Shown piece after piece: positions 37,480 to 51,376 of a stretch of DNA of 64,000 nucleotides (within the stretch, counting starts at the first letter, position 1; each line of letters begins with the position of its first letter). Both the position numbers and the translations under genes were made by a program. A model generated the notes under the pieces. That model had not been told where the DNA came from, made no database searches, and saw only the letters and a list, made by a program, of their open reading frames with translations. Where the stretch lies: contig VFFE01007258.1 of assembly GCA_008921705.1 (NCBI GenBank), forward strand, positions 527,164-591,163, given 5' to 3'. Origin of the DNA: Burhinus oedicnemus (lineage: Eukaryota > Chordata > Aves > Charadriiformes > Burhinidae).

Positions 37480-39690
37480 TTAAAGTCCACAAGGGAAGAA
37501 GGGAAAGGAAGATGCTGAGTGTGTGAGAGCAAGGGGTTTTGTGAAGATGTATTCATCTCTGAGAGTATTTGCCAGCGTATGCATCTGTCCATCTCTCTTT
37601 GGCTGATGTCTCCACAGGAAACTTCACATCCGTATTTCTCACATACCTCATTGCTGAGAGTAAAGAAGGGAATGGAGACTTGTGAGCTCATTTCCAGCCT
37701 CTCCCTGCACCGTAGCTGCACGGAGCCCCAGACATTACAAAGCCAGTAGTGCTGCACCAATGTGCCGGTTTATGTCTGATTTTCCAGTGCGAATGTTTCC
37801 CGAGTTATCGAAAGCTCCAGAAACTGAGTTACTGTGCATGGCTTTACCATGCTAACAATTGATTTGTATTTTCCTCCAAATCTGCTCAAGAGTCTCTCTG
37901 GCATTACAAAAAACCTCCTTTTATTGCCTGGCTAGAATTCAGCCTGGGTGCTCGAGTCGTATGAATAGTAATTGCTTGGAATTACTCTAAAAATAGATCA
38001 TAAATAGGCATTAATGGATCTTTCTGTGCTTAAATCAAACATGTTTCAACACTGAAGGACACTCAATCAGCTTAAACCTACCAGTCCCCCTTTGTTTTTG
38101 TTTATTAAGAACTAGTACTCCGATGTATTACAAATCCAAAGCTGAATGCTTAACAGCAGTATGCTATGGCATACAAATAAGGAAGCAATACTTTTTAAGG
38201 TTATAGAAATTGTTTTGTTAAGTTTGCTCCACAATTTAAGATAAAAAGTATGCCAAACCTTTGTGAAAGGCAACACCTCTGCTCGTGCAGCCGTAGACCT
38301 GTTCCCACAGCAACTGCGAAGTGGGTAGCAAATGCCAACAGTGCAGCAGTGGTGATGTCATTGGAGTAAGAGCATTGGCTCTGTCATCCTCCTCCAGTTT
38401 GAAGTGCAGGGTAATGCACTGCGGTACTTATCAATAAAAATTCCTGCCATATAGACGATGCTCATTCCATAGGGCTGGGATCAGCGATTAGTCACAGACT
38501 GGCTGTGAGCCACCAGCGTGAGACAAAAACCCACAAATTGGCCACAAAAAGGCAGTTGTAACCCTCAGACATCATAACTTGCATTGCAATTGGTATTTCA
38601 GTCTCAGTAAAAAGCCCGCAATGTTTCTTCAGGCCACATTGCTGGCTGGGTGGCACGGAGCAGCCTTCACAGCCTTGGAAAACACCACGGGTGGCCCGTG
38701 GTCCCATGAGGTCACTCTGCTGGGTGCAGGGAAGAGCCCCTGCGCTGACTCTTGCCAGCATCTCCCTCAGCAAGGAGGAGCCCCTGCTACCACTGCTACT
38801 GTAAAGCAACCAGGTGGAGGAAAAAAACTTGGCTGGAAGTAAATTGTGAGGCTCAATATGAAAAGTCAGCCCTCTCTGCAGTCCTTTCTGTTGTAAAAGC
38901 ATACATTTGCTATTGTTTGGGGGCATATTTTTTTTTTCTTATCCTAGAAGAGCCATTTTTAATTGAAAATGATGCACTGAGTTCCTGTGATATTCATGAG
39001 ATCAGATTTTGGCCCTTTATGGATAGTCTAATGTTGCAGAATCTCTTTTAACGAATACAGTTATTGTCAATCCTATCTACTACACAAATATTTGTAAACT
39101 GAGACTAGGTGATTTTATTGGATTTATGATTTTTATGCTACTTAGACTCTGATTTATAACCTTGAGCTATAGTTGACTTTTTTGTGACTCCTGGTTATGC
39201 ACAATGCCCTCAGGCAATTGCCTAGTGCTACCCTGCTCTTAATGCATTATTAATTGGTTACTGTTAAATACATTATTTATACTATTACATTTTATTCCCT
39301 ACAACTTGATAGCAGTGGACTCATCCAATTTTAACATAGCTGCAAAGTTGTCAGCATGAAATCTTCCCCTCCTTCCCACATGAAATATGTACATGCTTGT
39401 CAAGAGCAAAGTATTTGATTTACCATGGATAAATAAAGGACTTTTTTATTCGAGACCTTACCAAAGCAAAGATAGATAATGAACATGTGCTGAGTTTGCA
39501 TGATCATTGGGCACTGAAATGCTAAGTCATTCGAGTAGAACGCAAGAGACACTTTGCATACAGAACAGTAACTCCGGTAGTTGGTAGGCTTGGATTTTTA
39601 GAGGTGCAGAACACCTGCAAGCCCATGGATCAACGTTATGTGAGGTCATGCATATTTAACCTCACACTGCCTATAGTAGCCAACATCACA
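37480..39690. other. Intergenic, no gene recognised
   Basis: Single-copy-looking DNA. Within it, 38,478-38,840 is more GC-rich. It has a stretch ('gactggctgtgagccaccagcgtgagac', 38,498 on) that faintly recalls CR1 5' sequence, too weak to assign. Minus-strand ORF 38,492-38,926 overlaps a plus-strand ORF and has no domain. From 38,930 to 39,690 the DNA is AT-rich. Confidence 0.5.
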
Positions 39691-39990
39691 GGAGCCTGGC
39701 TTTTTGCCTAATCCATAGCAAACTACCAATCAGCATTTGCATATTCTTAAAATTACTAATTGCCTAAATGAACTTCCTAAGTGAGAAGGGGGAAGGGAAT
39801 GGCCTAATCCTAACAATAATCTGAACAGTCTCATTATGTGACTCCCTGTCAGCTCTGGCTTGAATTATCTAATGTAGTTCTTGGCATTAAACAGATTTGC
39901 AGATGTTACACATGCAGGCAACCGCTGGACTGGATTTCATAAGTCTTTACGTCCCGATATTTCCTGTGTGAGCCTACACTTTAATTAAAG
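39690..39990. promoter_or_regulatory. Candidate enhancer-like segment (tentative)
   Basis: The segment is dense in homeodomain/POU-type words. ATTTGCAT (octamer reverse complement) occurs in 'cagcatttgcatattc' near 39,733. TAATTG appears shortly after, and TTTAATTAAAG lies near 39,980. The sequence is otherwise complex, with no repeat signature. Such composition is common in vertebrate distal enhancers, but short words occur often by chance, so only cross-species conservation would make this convincing. Confidence 0.25.
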
Positions 39991-40718
39991 AGAAAAGAGA
40001 GTACCCACAAAACAGGATGACAACTTTATTCATTTAAAACTGTTGTGGTTCAGATTTTCCACACTTCAGCCTCCATTCAGCAGGACTCATTTAACCACCA
40101 AGTTGATGAGGAATGCTAGCGCTGCAGGACCTGTTGTGACATTGCATCTTCAGAGCACACCACTGCCTGTGACACGACTGCTAACAGTGGAATTGGACCA
40201 CACTGGCCAGCAAAGCATTTGAAAACTCCAGAAGCTGAGTCTTTATTTTAGTCTTGAGATTTAATACAACATACAACAAAAGGAAACAGGTATGTATTGA
40301 AAGAAAAGAAGATGATACCACCTAGCTCCCTAGTACCTGTGCTCTGTTACCCAGATTGTCTGAAGGTCTCACCATCCACCAGTCTCCACGTGGACAACTG
40401 CTAAGCTCATCTTCTCTGCCCTTTTGCTGTTAGTCACACTACCTTCTGAAGCCCTGACCTAAATGAATTCATTCACATCTTCAAGTGCCTTAGCTGTCCT
40501 GCCTCTCCCTCCCAGTCTGCCCTCGTAGTGTGGGTCCTCTGTCTGCTCGCTGACCTCTCAGACAAATATCTGGCTGCTTTGTTGCTTGTGTAGTCCAGCA
40601 AAATGGGCTTCTGGCCTTGACGTGGGGGCAACTGGTCACAGGACATCCGAACAGAAGCTTCTTTCAATATCTGTATGGATGTCAGATTCCAGCCCTGCCC
40701 CATTGCAACTGCAGATAT

Positions 40719-40759
40719 AAAAAAAAAAAAAAAAAAAAAAAAAGAACGCCCCCCCCCCC
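40719..40759 (+). repeat. A25 followed by C11 homopolymer junction
   Basis: Twenty-five A (40,719-40,743), then GAACG, then eleven C (40,749-40,759). The A run could be a retrotransposed tail, but no recognisable element precedes it. It lies inside a 201-codon minus-strand ORF (40,636-41,241) that reads the A run as poly-Phe, which argues that the ORF is accidental. Confidence 0.9.
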
Positions 40760-43700
40760 AACAATTCTACTATATGATATTCAGCCAATGGTATACCTAT
40801 ATGGCATGCAACCACACATGAGAGATTTGGAAAAACAAGTCTGAGAAAATGTGCTTTTGACTTACAGAGAAGGTGAAGACTCTTACTTGCTAAAGCTGTC
40901 TCTGACTTAGAAATTAAGAGGTGGATGGTGGAGGATGAGCTACAGGTATCCTTGAAGTCATTGGTTCTAACAAAAAAAAGCCGTATCATTTCAGGCTGTG
41001 ACATTTGGACTGAGCGAGTGACGGTTACCCACATCATCCTTTCCTGGTGGAAAAGATGAACATAAAAAGCAAAGTGCCTCTCCAGCTTGTAATTACTTAA
41101 ATTAGTTACAGAGATGGCACTGACAATCCGTTCACACACACAGAGACTGGCTTCCTCTTCCAAAGCTTTCTCTCCCGCAGCTCGTGTTTTCCTCTCTAGC
41201 CTCTCTGCAGCTGGTCGCACCAAGGAAAGGCTTAATTGCATTTTTTTTTAAAAAAAAAAGAGGAAAAGAAACAAAGGGGGAAGGGTTTATCTGAAGTATA
41301 TCTGTGATAGCTCACAGCTCCTCTTTCTCCTTGTACAAATGGCTCCTTTGAGCTGTGTTTGGTGTAAATGTGACCTGTGGCTGAGCTGGCATTTGCCATT
41401 ACAGGCTGGCAGCAGGATTGTGAATACTTAACTCCGGAACCTAAATCTGTACTTCTAGCGCAGACCTCAATTCATGAGAGAGGATGGACAGACAGACCCA
41501 GCTGAGCTCTTTATTTCCTCTGGGTGTAGGGGGGATGGATGTATGCTCAAGACATGAGAAAGCTTGTGCTGCTACAGCTGCTCAAGTTCAAACTTTGTGG
41601 CTGGATATAGGGCCGTGCTCAGCAGAGCCAGCAGTCCGGCACCTTCCACAGGTTTACTTTAATTAGAATTATTGTTGTAAGCTGCTGAGCTAAAGAAAGT
41701 AATTGCAGCAGCTGTACTACCAATGGCTTGTCTCCACTACTGGAGAGGCGGAAACATCACTGCCAGCTACAGCACAGGTATTTTATTATGACAAGGGAAT
41801 ACTGATAGACTTTACTCTGAGCGTGCATCACAAAATATCAGGGACAGCTGACGTGTCCACTAAAAAAAATAAAAAAAATACTGTAGCACTCCCATTTTAA
41901 CTTGTGCATTTTCCTTGTGAGTTTGCCATGCTTTTTGCCCACACATGACACCAAGAGGCCTTTTCCACATCAATGTTTGAGACTTAGAGCAAAATGCAGA
42001 TACACAAGGGCCAAAAAAAGGCTTTGGCAGCCCAAGAGACTTTAAGTCCCATTCAATTCAGTCCTGCACCTCGCTCACATAGTAAGCGGTCAGGGCAGGA
42101 AGGTGTCTGCAAGGCCAGGTCCAGACTCCTGCAGCCCCCTGTGATGGTGAGGGAGAAGACTCACTGTCATGAAAGGGAAAGACGTGGCAGTGAGGAAGGG
42201 AGGAAAGTGGTGATTATGGGCACAGAGAGAGAGAGAGGGTCTCTTGGGATGGAAAAGGGCTGGCGAAAGAACACAAATTGAGAAGGGGAGAAAGGCTGGG
42301 AGCAGAGGGGCCGTGGCATGGGGGAATATTTAGGAGGCTGGAGAGGAGTGGGAGAGGGGTTCATCGCCCTGCCTGTTACCTGAACGCTGCAAAATCCAAG
42401 GCTTTAGCTCTCCCCTCGACCAGCAGTGGGTGCAGGGGAAACGTGCTCTGTCATCATCCCCTCGAGAGGAGCATCTGCCTTTTGCTGCAGGCAGCCATCT
42501 GTGTCTTCTCTTCATTTTATAAAGCAACAGATCTCCTCCACACCGCAATGTCATTTCTGTTGACTTCTACTAACACTAGAAATTAGGGACTACTACTTTT
42601 AGCTGCTCCCACTGACTTTTAATGGCACTCTGGTGTTGCCTGCCTTCCCACGCGACAGTGCTTTGCCTGGGCGCTCCCTCCTTCCCACTTCCCTTACCTC
42701 CCTCTGAAATCCTGGGGGAAATAAAAAGGAGATCCATTTGTAGGTGGCTCCTCCTTAGAAGCTGTATCTTGCTGTGCTTGTGTTAGGGGTGTGTGCACCT
42801 AAAACTGCCAAAGCCAACAAACAACCCCTCCCAGATATTCAAGACAAGAAAAATTCATCAAACAAGATTGCTGGTATGGAAAGGGACCTTATTCCTGTTG
42901 TCAGACAAGGTATCCTGGTTGCCTTGCTTTTTGGGGCTTTTTCCTACCAATGGCCCTTGCCTCAGACTGACTTTTAAAAATAGGTATCAATGTACAAGGG
43001 AAAATTGTTGCTGTGTTGAGCATTTGTATTCTGGGGAGATGACATCTCTGTGAACGTGAGAGATGGTCAGTATGTCTGAGCAGAGGGAAAATAACCCACC
43101 CTAGTTTGTTTTTCTGTATTTCACAGTGTTGATACTGGCTGTCTTCTGACTTTTCTTTGCAAAAGCTGAATGGCAATTGGTAAGTATATTTGAGGAGCTG
43201 TAAGAGGAGTGCCTGGAGTTTGCCACTGACACTTTAATCTAATGAGAAGTGCCTGGTACTTTCTGTTTGTTATTTGAAAATATTTTGTTTGGAAGAATTT
43301 TAAGCCTTATAAAATAACTCAGTCTTGTTATATCAACATTTCTGGACAAAAGCAACTCCCAGATCTTATGTTCAATGTTTCCTCTCCTGCGTGCCTGGTA
43401 CTTGGCTTGCAACAGAGCTAGGAAATAAAGGTGTCACTTCTTTCACTGCCTGTTCTGCTGGAAGGAGAAAAGATGAGAGAAAGAAAGGGAGAAAAACTGC
43501 CGGGGCTCTGTGGGCCTCTCGTGTGATGGTTTTGCCTCTGGGTTCATAAAGTACTAAATCCGCAATTGCTCTGGACTCTTCCTCTCCCTAGGCCGGAGTC
43601 TTTAATAACAGAGCCTAAGGGGTCCATTTTGATACACAGATTTGATAAAGGGAATAAAGAAAAAAGATTGAAGAAGCACATATGAGAGCACACTGAACAG

Positions 43701-44070
43701 AAGCTTACAACAACTAACCACAAACTGTTTCAGCCTGTAATTGTCACTAATGCATTTGGAAAAAAAAATAGCACAGCTAAAATGCTCAGGCCTTCTGATT
43801 TCCATGAAACAAAAGGTGTGGTGTGCAGAAAATGAACCAGCCGGTCACACCATCCATTGACGAGTACAGAAGGAATAATCCCCGCACGGAAGATGTCTAT
43901 GCAGAACTATCCCCAGATTGCAATAGCACCTGCTTGGGATGAAAAAGCACCTTCCACGGGAGCTGCGTTACCTCTGAGGCAATGGTGTTTATCTCCAGCT
44001 TCACAGAGCAAACCTCTCTGTAGGGGCCTTCCCCTTACTGTTGGTGACATGAACGCAATCAGTTAGCTGG
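40760..44070. other. Intergenic, no gene recognised
   Basis: It includes a T9A10 block (41,241-41,259) and a purine- and GC-richer zone at about 42,050-42,560 with overlapping ORFs on both strands (41,994-42,281, 42,278-42,586 and 42,330-42,554). None shows a domain, splice pattern or retained family signature. The remainder is ordinary AT-rich DNA. Confidence 0.5.
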
Positions 44071-44088
44071 CCTTTGCATATGCAAAGG
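44071..44088. promoter_or_regulatory. 18-bp perfect palindrome, octamer-dimer-like site (tentative)
   Basis: CCTTTGCATATGCAAAGG is self-complementary over all 18 bases. It contains two inverted half-octamers (TTTGCAT and ATGCAAA) sharing a centre, similar in spirit to palindromic POU-dimer sites. The palindrome is seen directly, while factor binding is inference. Confidence 0.4.
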
Positions 44089-47000
44089 TGATTTTCACTT
44101 TATCAATTTAACATACAACTATTTGTATTTATATTACCTAGATACAAGCAAAAATAATTTTCAGCCTGCTGAGGATGTGGCAGGATGTTGCATACTGTAG
44201 ATATTTGTGCTATCCAGTAGCACTTCAAAAGAAAGAATATTTTCTTTGTTTCTCATGAAGTCTAAGACTTTGATTTGTCACATGGAGAAACATGGTACTA
44301 GATCTGAATGCTTCTATTATGCTTGCAGAGCTATATATAAAGCTTGTATACAGCAGAGTGGTATATACAGTGTTGCTCCATGTATCTTGTGGGTGACACT
44401 TGTACTATGCCCATTTGGCCTTCATACTTTCTTCTTGCTGAGGCAAGTGATCAGTGCTAATTATGAGTGATGGCAGAGCCAAGTCTTGGTTTTGGGCCTT
44501 GCCACTGTGATGATTTAATAATTTCACCTGCCATGATTTAATATCCAATTTTTTCTGTATATTTACTTCTCTGCTTGGGATATACTTGGGATATAAAGTC
44601 CTACACTTTTAAAAGCCCTTAAAGAACATAACTGAAAATGATAAAAGGAGTAAGTATTTGAAATACATTTATCTTTTTACGAATTTTATATGGCATAGAT
44701 CTTAAACATGCTGTTGTATTTAAAACTAATGATGTAAGTGCTGTATTACTCTTAGTGAGGTTTCCACATTTATACCTGTTTCTCCAATGTATGTGTGGGG
44801 TTCTATGTATTGTATTTAAAAACAAGAGCAACCTAATAGATTTTGCATTTAATCATTTAAGCAGAAAAGAGAACCACTGTGAAAGCGTGCAGACAGATAT
44901 TCTGGAAATATATTCCTCTCTTGAGCTGTCAACTAATGTTTCTCTTTAAATGGGCTTTCTCCTTTTGGATGCTGCTCTCCCATTTCCATCCCCATGCCTT
45001 CAGGCATCAGTATACATGAAACAACTTCTACAGAAAGCTGTTCAATAACAGACAGCTGCAAATTTTAACCTTTTCTGGAGGTGCATTGTGCAAATGCTGG
45101 CTGCCTTCTGCCCATCTGCCAGATGTTGCCGAATCTTCAGGATGGCTCCTGCCCAGCCCTTGGGAAGATCTTTGTGAACATATTTCTGATCCTGGGCTTT
45201 CTCTCCCTATTTTACTGGTAATCACCTTGATATCATCCAGCAAGTTTCTCTGGCAATTACGTATTCTCCTGAGATCTAGAAATTTGTCATTCTTTTGGTT
45301 TGCCTCTTCTCAGCTTTTTAATGTATCCTCTAAATGCTTCTAACTGTGCCGCCTCTAGCTCTCCTCTAAGTCTTGGAGAATTTAATTCCTTGGTTGCTTT
45401 CTTTCTCTTCCTTCTGCATCTTATCCATGGGTGAGATTGTTCATATGCCATCTGCCCAGCAAATGCTAATGACTTCCATATCTTCCTCTCAAGTTCAGAT
45501 CAGTCTTCTCTGTCCAGACTAATCCGTCTGCTGGTCTCTCTGACACCATTTTGTGGGTGACAGCCTGGCCTAAGCCTTGCTCAGTCTCTTCCCACCAGAG
45601 CTGCCTACCTCTGTTCTTAATTACTGTGAACTCTGCAGTCCTGAAGCCACCGCTGCTTTCAATGGGTGTGTAGTTTTGTCCTGAAGAAATGCTGCTGCTC
45701 ATCTTGGTTTGATTAAAGTAGTTTCTCCTTAACAGTTCTTCAGGCACAGCACTTAAGAGATCAATTCCAAATTTTTTTTTTTTTTTTTGCTTCTGCTGCA
45801 GATAAGGAGGGTGGGAAGTAATTACTGCAAGTGTCTGCAGCAGCAGAGACTCCTCACTGTTTATCACTGAAGTGGTGTGTGTTCAGCTGGCGTCAGGCAG
45901 GTGGATCTTGTTCTGGGGCTCTTTTTAAAGGTTTCCTTAGTGCAAGGAAGTTAGTCACCTCTTTCATTTCAAACAGAATGATCCTCTATTACCTGAAATT
46001 TTGTAGAAAATTAATGTAAGAGAAGTCTGTGTAAGACCTTACGGAAAGGGAAGGAGATACCTTAAACAACTGCCATCAGTCACACTCACTGTCACATGGA
46101 TTGCACTCATTCACATCCAGGTACTCACAAGTCATCCAACATCAGTAATGAGCCACACCAAGAACTAGGACTTCAGCTTCCAAGTCCTCAACACCTCTCA
46201 GGAGAGAAAAACTAATTTCTGGACAGACTCAGTGTGCCTCTTCAGATTCAGCAGTTACCATGGGATGAGCTTTCACCTCTGAACTTTGCTTACCTTGACT
46301 TCTGTTAATCTTAGGCACAGTTGCTGCCTGTTGCCTTTATTTCCTTGTTTTGTTTATCTTTCTGGCTGTAACTTCACTTCTGGTTGGGTGATGGGGTGGG
46401 ATGGCACACGTGAGTTAGCCTTGTTGCCATCATCTTCTTTACATCTAGATGAGATGCCTCCTGGTGGCAATGCATTCCTCTGTGTTTACAAGTCTGATTG
46501 CTGTCCCCCGTGTACTCAGTTATCTAGTGCTATGTGCTATTGTTTTAACCCTTGATCTCTTCATTTTTTTCTGGTGCTCTCATACACAGGCATCTCCATT
46601 CATATTTCATTCAGGCAAATCTTGGTATTTCTGTTACAAATATTTCTGTACCTCCAGTCTGAATGGCAAAGTAGAGCTAAATTTCGCAATTAGGATGATT
46701 TATTTTGGTCATTTGGCCTTTTGCCACAGGTTTTCAGTTCTGTTTTGGTTTTTACTTGCCTGGCTTATACCTTCCCTGTTGTGAGGGCCTACAAAAAAAT
46801 TTAAAGATGACAACACAAACATGAAACAAGTCACTATGGCCAAGAACCTGAAAAAGCTGGGAGTGAGTTCTTGAGCAAAAGTAATTCTAGCATCTGTTTC
46901 GTAATTTTCCAGTGAATTTACCTTTTTTTCCTGAAGTACAAAAGGAGAGAGACATTTGTGTTTTTATGTAGATAGCTACTTTGGAGAATGAAATGATTAA

Positions 47001-50000
47001 CATGCCTTGGCAGCAGGTCAGCTGTGATTGTGTATGAAGTAGTTACTCAGCACTGACTGAGTTCCCAGGTGTCTGCCGGAGGAAGAGGACAGTGCTGAGC
47101 AGAGGGTGGATTCCCTGGGAGCAGCCTTCTTGACCCTTTCAAAGCTGATATTGTTTCAAATAGGTAAAGTAATTGCCTTCAAAAAGAGATATGTATACCA
47201 TAGGCATTCCTGTGTGGAGGAAGAGGGAGCTGTTCATTTTCCAGTGTTCTGTCCTGCATGGTGTTACTTCCCCGTTCCCTCCAATGAAATGTCTGGTTCT
47301 GGCCTTATTTTCCACAATAATCAAGTAACTTGAACACTGCTTTTGGTAGAAAACAAGTATACTGGGTCTCTCTCCAACCCAAGTTTCTTAAGCTGTCCTT
47401 TTGCAAGTTGACAATACAGTCCTTCCCTCAACTCCAATATTTTTATTATTGATTTGCAGATACCAAGAGTGGTGCTTAAAAGACCATTTAAAGCCCTCAT
47501 TCCTGTGTGTCTTAGTTCTAAACCTTCCAAGATCTATAGGAATTTTGTTTATATGTTTTAGGGCCTGGGGTTTTTTTCTCCTTATCTGAAAATGCAAAAC
47601 TGAAGTTCCAGCTCTTAACACAAGCCCCAAAATTCCGTGAAACATTGAAAGTGTGAGCAGTTAAGGTCTCTTTCATCACAAGTCCTTTCCACCTTTGCTT
47701 CATTCCATCAATTTAGAGCATTCTCTGCTCCTATCTACTAGACTGGTTTTTGGTTTACAAATGAAAAAATATCCTACAATGATCTTTGCAGTTTTTTGAG
47801 TCCTTGTATGTAAGAACTGGACTCTAATCCCAACAGCAATGGAACATCTTTGTTTTAGACTCCAATAATTTAAAACAAAAGTCATTAATCCAGGTCATCT
47901 TTCCACGTTTACCTCTCTCCCCAGAGCTCACTATTTCTACTTGGTCTATCTGCTGGGGGGGGGAAGAGAAAGCGCCATCATGTGGTCTGCTGCTACAGTT
48001 CAGTTATTGTTGCTCTACTTTCTACAACAGCATTTGAGATGATACATTTCTTGCAGTTACTCCATCCAAAACACTTTTCCTGCTCCTGCTACAAAAAGGA
48101 ATTGGCAGTAGATTTCAGTTCTCTTACTTTAGTATCTATTCACCTTCTTACCCAGCTTTGGGAATACGTGTAGTTTGAGGACACTGTTGTGGGTTAATTA
48201 AAGCACTCTGTAAACTTCTATCCATCAGCTGTTCGGCCTGAAACATTTTCAAATTACCTGTGGATGAAAGACAGACAAGTGAGAGTTAAATCTGAGTTTG
48301 TCTGTGTTTAATTCTAATTGATTACCCCACAGCGGCTGTGATGGGACCATTCTTCACTATGGGATCAATGGTAGCTTTTCATCTGTTTTTGTTGGATATT
48401 TTTGTTTTGACATCAAAATTATATGACTTGAAAACACTATTCATTTTGTTAAAACAGTTAACATCAGGTTACAATGGGGGATTACAAATTCCAACAAGAT
48501 GTGCTTAATTGTAAGAGAGAAATGATTGTGCTGAATCTGAACTTTCCTTTCTCCATGGAGATTACATTGCTATGTAGATTTTCAGTTTTTCTAATCTTTA
48601 GGTTATTAGAACATTGTGGCCTGCAGTGAAAACTCAGACTGCAATTGAATTTCAGGATTTAACTTTTCATTTGCAATTATTCAGAGGATTTATTCCTCAG
48701 GAAGTTCATGAATGAGTGCCTTAGTGCCCTATAGATATGACTGTTTTTAATAGAAATGTAATAGAAAACTGCAATACTTAGATGCCAAATATTTTCTTAC
48801 GGAAATAAGTAGCTAGACCCTTTCTGAAAATTGACATTTATATATGAGTCAACAAAAGTGATTTTTATAACTGATTTTAAATGTTAAATATGTAATAAAA
48901 CCTCAGACATACACAGCAGCTCTTGAAAATATGGCCTCTTGCATTGACATGCAATGCAACGTCGAGCATCTGACTTTTATCTTGGTTGTCATGGAATAAG
49001 GCAAGGAGTATATTCTTTATACAAGAGGGTGTGTATATATATATATCTCCCCTCTTTCTCTTCAGTCATTCAAGGATATGCAGTAGCCCGCTATCTGGAC
49101 GCGTGCGCAACATGTACACTTCAAATGCCACGTAACTGTTTATGAAGTGGTAGAGACAACAGGAGGGCAGAATTGAGAATAAAAGTGCATGCTAGGAAAA
49201 AAAGAGGAGATGATTGGAGAGAAGAAGCAGTGGAAGATGGAAGGAGGTTACGTCTGACCTAGCAGTCAGAAGTGCTTTGGTTGCAGGTATGCCTTACCTA
49301 CTCACCTACTCCACACCAGTGTAAGGTCTGGGATGCACCAGTCCTCTCTGGCTGTGGTTTCCATGTAGTGTGCTCCAACAGGTCCCCAGTTGGGAAGAAA
49401 GGAGTCCCCAAAACACAGCGCAATGTGCCCCTGCAAGGTAGAGAAAGAACTGAACTTAGCATAGAAGGCAGACGTAGTGGCTACGTGCATAGTGCTCTTA
49501 TCAAGAGGGCTCTGATGTGTGCTCTGGGAACGGTGGGCAGTAGCTAGGACATCACATCTGTTACCTGAAGTGTTCCAAGTAATTCTTGCTGAACGGTTGT
49601 GCTTTTTTTCTTTTAATTAACGATGCTTGTGGTTTGCCAAAAAGCTCAATGACTGATGCATAGGAATGAGGTGTTACTGGAGCTGTCTGCTTGACTTTAT
49701 TAAATAAAGATTAATTTATCCTATGTGTATAGAGTACATTGCAGGATTATGTAAGGCTTTGGTCCTGAGTTACAGTTTTTGACAGTCCCCTTAGATAATA
49801 ATTTGTCATAGCCATTAGTGTCACTTTTCTACAGTGCATATTCAGGACAACTGAACAACTGTCTTTTGCTGCTGCTCTCACAGGACCTCTTAAATTGAGG
49901 GTTGAACTGCTACCTGCAATGTTATATTATGTGCACAGTGAAGCATATAAGACCACCGGAAACCTTTTGTACATTCCTCGTGTTTGTTTGTCTTTTATCT

Positions 50001-51376
50001 TCTTTTCCAGACGCACCCTTCAGTTTATTTAATTTCACTCCACAATAGCAACTACATCTTTCAGAGACTCAAAATTTGCTGTTCCATTTCAGACTGTGAG
50101 AAAAACTGGGGAGAGGAAAAAAAGTTCTTCTCTCTGAGAAGAATTTACCTTGATAAAGAAAATAATTAAAAAAATTTCTCCAAGACTCTTAGCTTCCTCA
50201 GATGTGTGCTGCATTATGTGGTTAAGGAGAGTTCAGCCAGGGCTAGTATATGTACAGTTGCACCAAGACTAGGTTCTGATCTCTGACTTCCAAAGAATTG
50301 GCTTTGGCAAATATAAGTAATTGCAGGAAGGATTAGAAGTCTTGAGGGAGTCAGGAATGTCTGAAGTGTGGAAAGATTGGTTTTCAGGAAAAAAATAGGC
50401 TTTATACAAGTAGGTAAAATAACACTATCTGTCCATAGCTGTGAGCTTTCCTGAGTATCTGAAAGGCTTGACTCTCAAAGAGGGGAGATATTCTGAAATC
50501 AATGGCATTAAACTAATTAACAAAAATTTAGCCTGCAAGTAAATTTGTAATTATTATGTATCAAATTAGAATGGTTTCCTAAAACATGACGAAGAAGCCA
50601 CACTACTTAGGGTGTTTAAAGCAATGTAAGAAAAACCATCAAGAATAAAAATTGAAAGAAAAGAAGGGCTAAGAAAATCTCCTTGATTAGACCACACTGT
50701 CATAACCTACCAGGTGCTTGTTGTCTCTGATTTCCAAGAGTGGTGTTTGGCATTAATAACACATTTGTTACTCAGGAATCAGTTCTTCCTATGCTAACTA
50801 ATGCAGTACAAAAAAATCAGAAGCTTTGGAAAATTCTTCCCTATTCTGTTTAAAAAAGCACCTTTTATAATTCACAGTTTCATTGATATGAGGTGTTTAG
50901 ATTGGCTTTATTGGAAGTAGTATCCCTTAGGGCCCAACTGAGGCTCAGACTGTTTCCACAACGGAGATGGGTAGTCTCTGTTTAACTTTATCTCCAGGGC
51001 TGACTGGCTGAAAATTTCATAGTTACTCATTTTCTGGTTTAGATTTGAGTTAGGGTTATTGCATTCACGTCAGACGGAAAATATAGCTGCTAATCACATT
51101 ATGTTCAGTATTGTTTATCTCAAGATTACGGCTGTCAAAATATGTATTACAATATTAGATCTTGAAGAAGCTGTCTCTAACAGTTGTGGTTTGTATTAGT
51201 AAATAATAGCTCAGATTTTTACTCCCTTGTTGGGGAAGCCACTTCTGGCACAGTTGCGAAACCTCATTAGAAGTCAGTACTGAGCTGTGATTTTCAGATT
51301 ACGTGCATGACATTCACTGTGTTTCATACCCTAATACAGTATTTGCCTTCCCGTATGAGTAATGCCGCATCATTCT
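44089..51376. other. Intergenic, no gene recognised
   Basis: AT-rich DNA with small ORFs lacking domains. A pyrimidine-rich, repeat-like stretch at about 45,060-45,790 ends in a run of 17 T (45,772-45,788). It could be an old transposon, but I cannot place it in a family. There is a G9 run near 47,956 and a short TA tract near 49,033. No exon of CEP85L or PLN was recognised on either strand. Confidence 0.5.

Noticed and set aside
40636..41241. Longest ORF of the window, 201 codons on the minus strand
   Set aside because: It runs through the A25/C11 tract (read as Phe and Gly runs). It has no domain, no splice context and Cys/Ser-rich composition. Chance is most likely.
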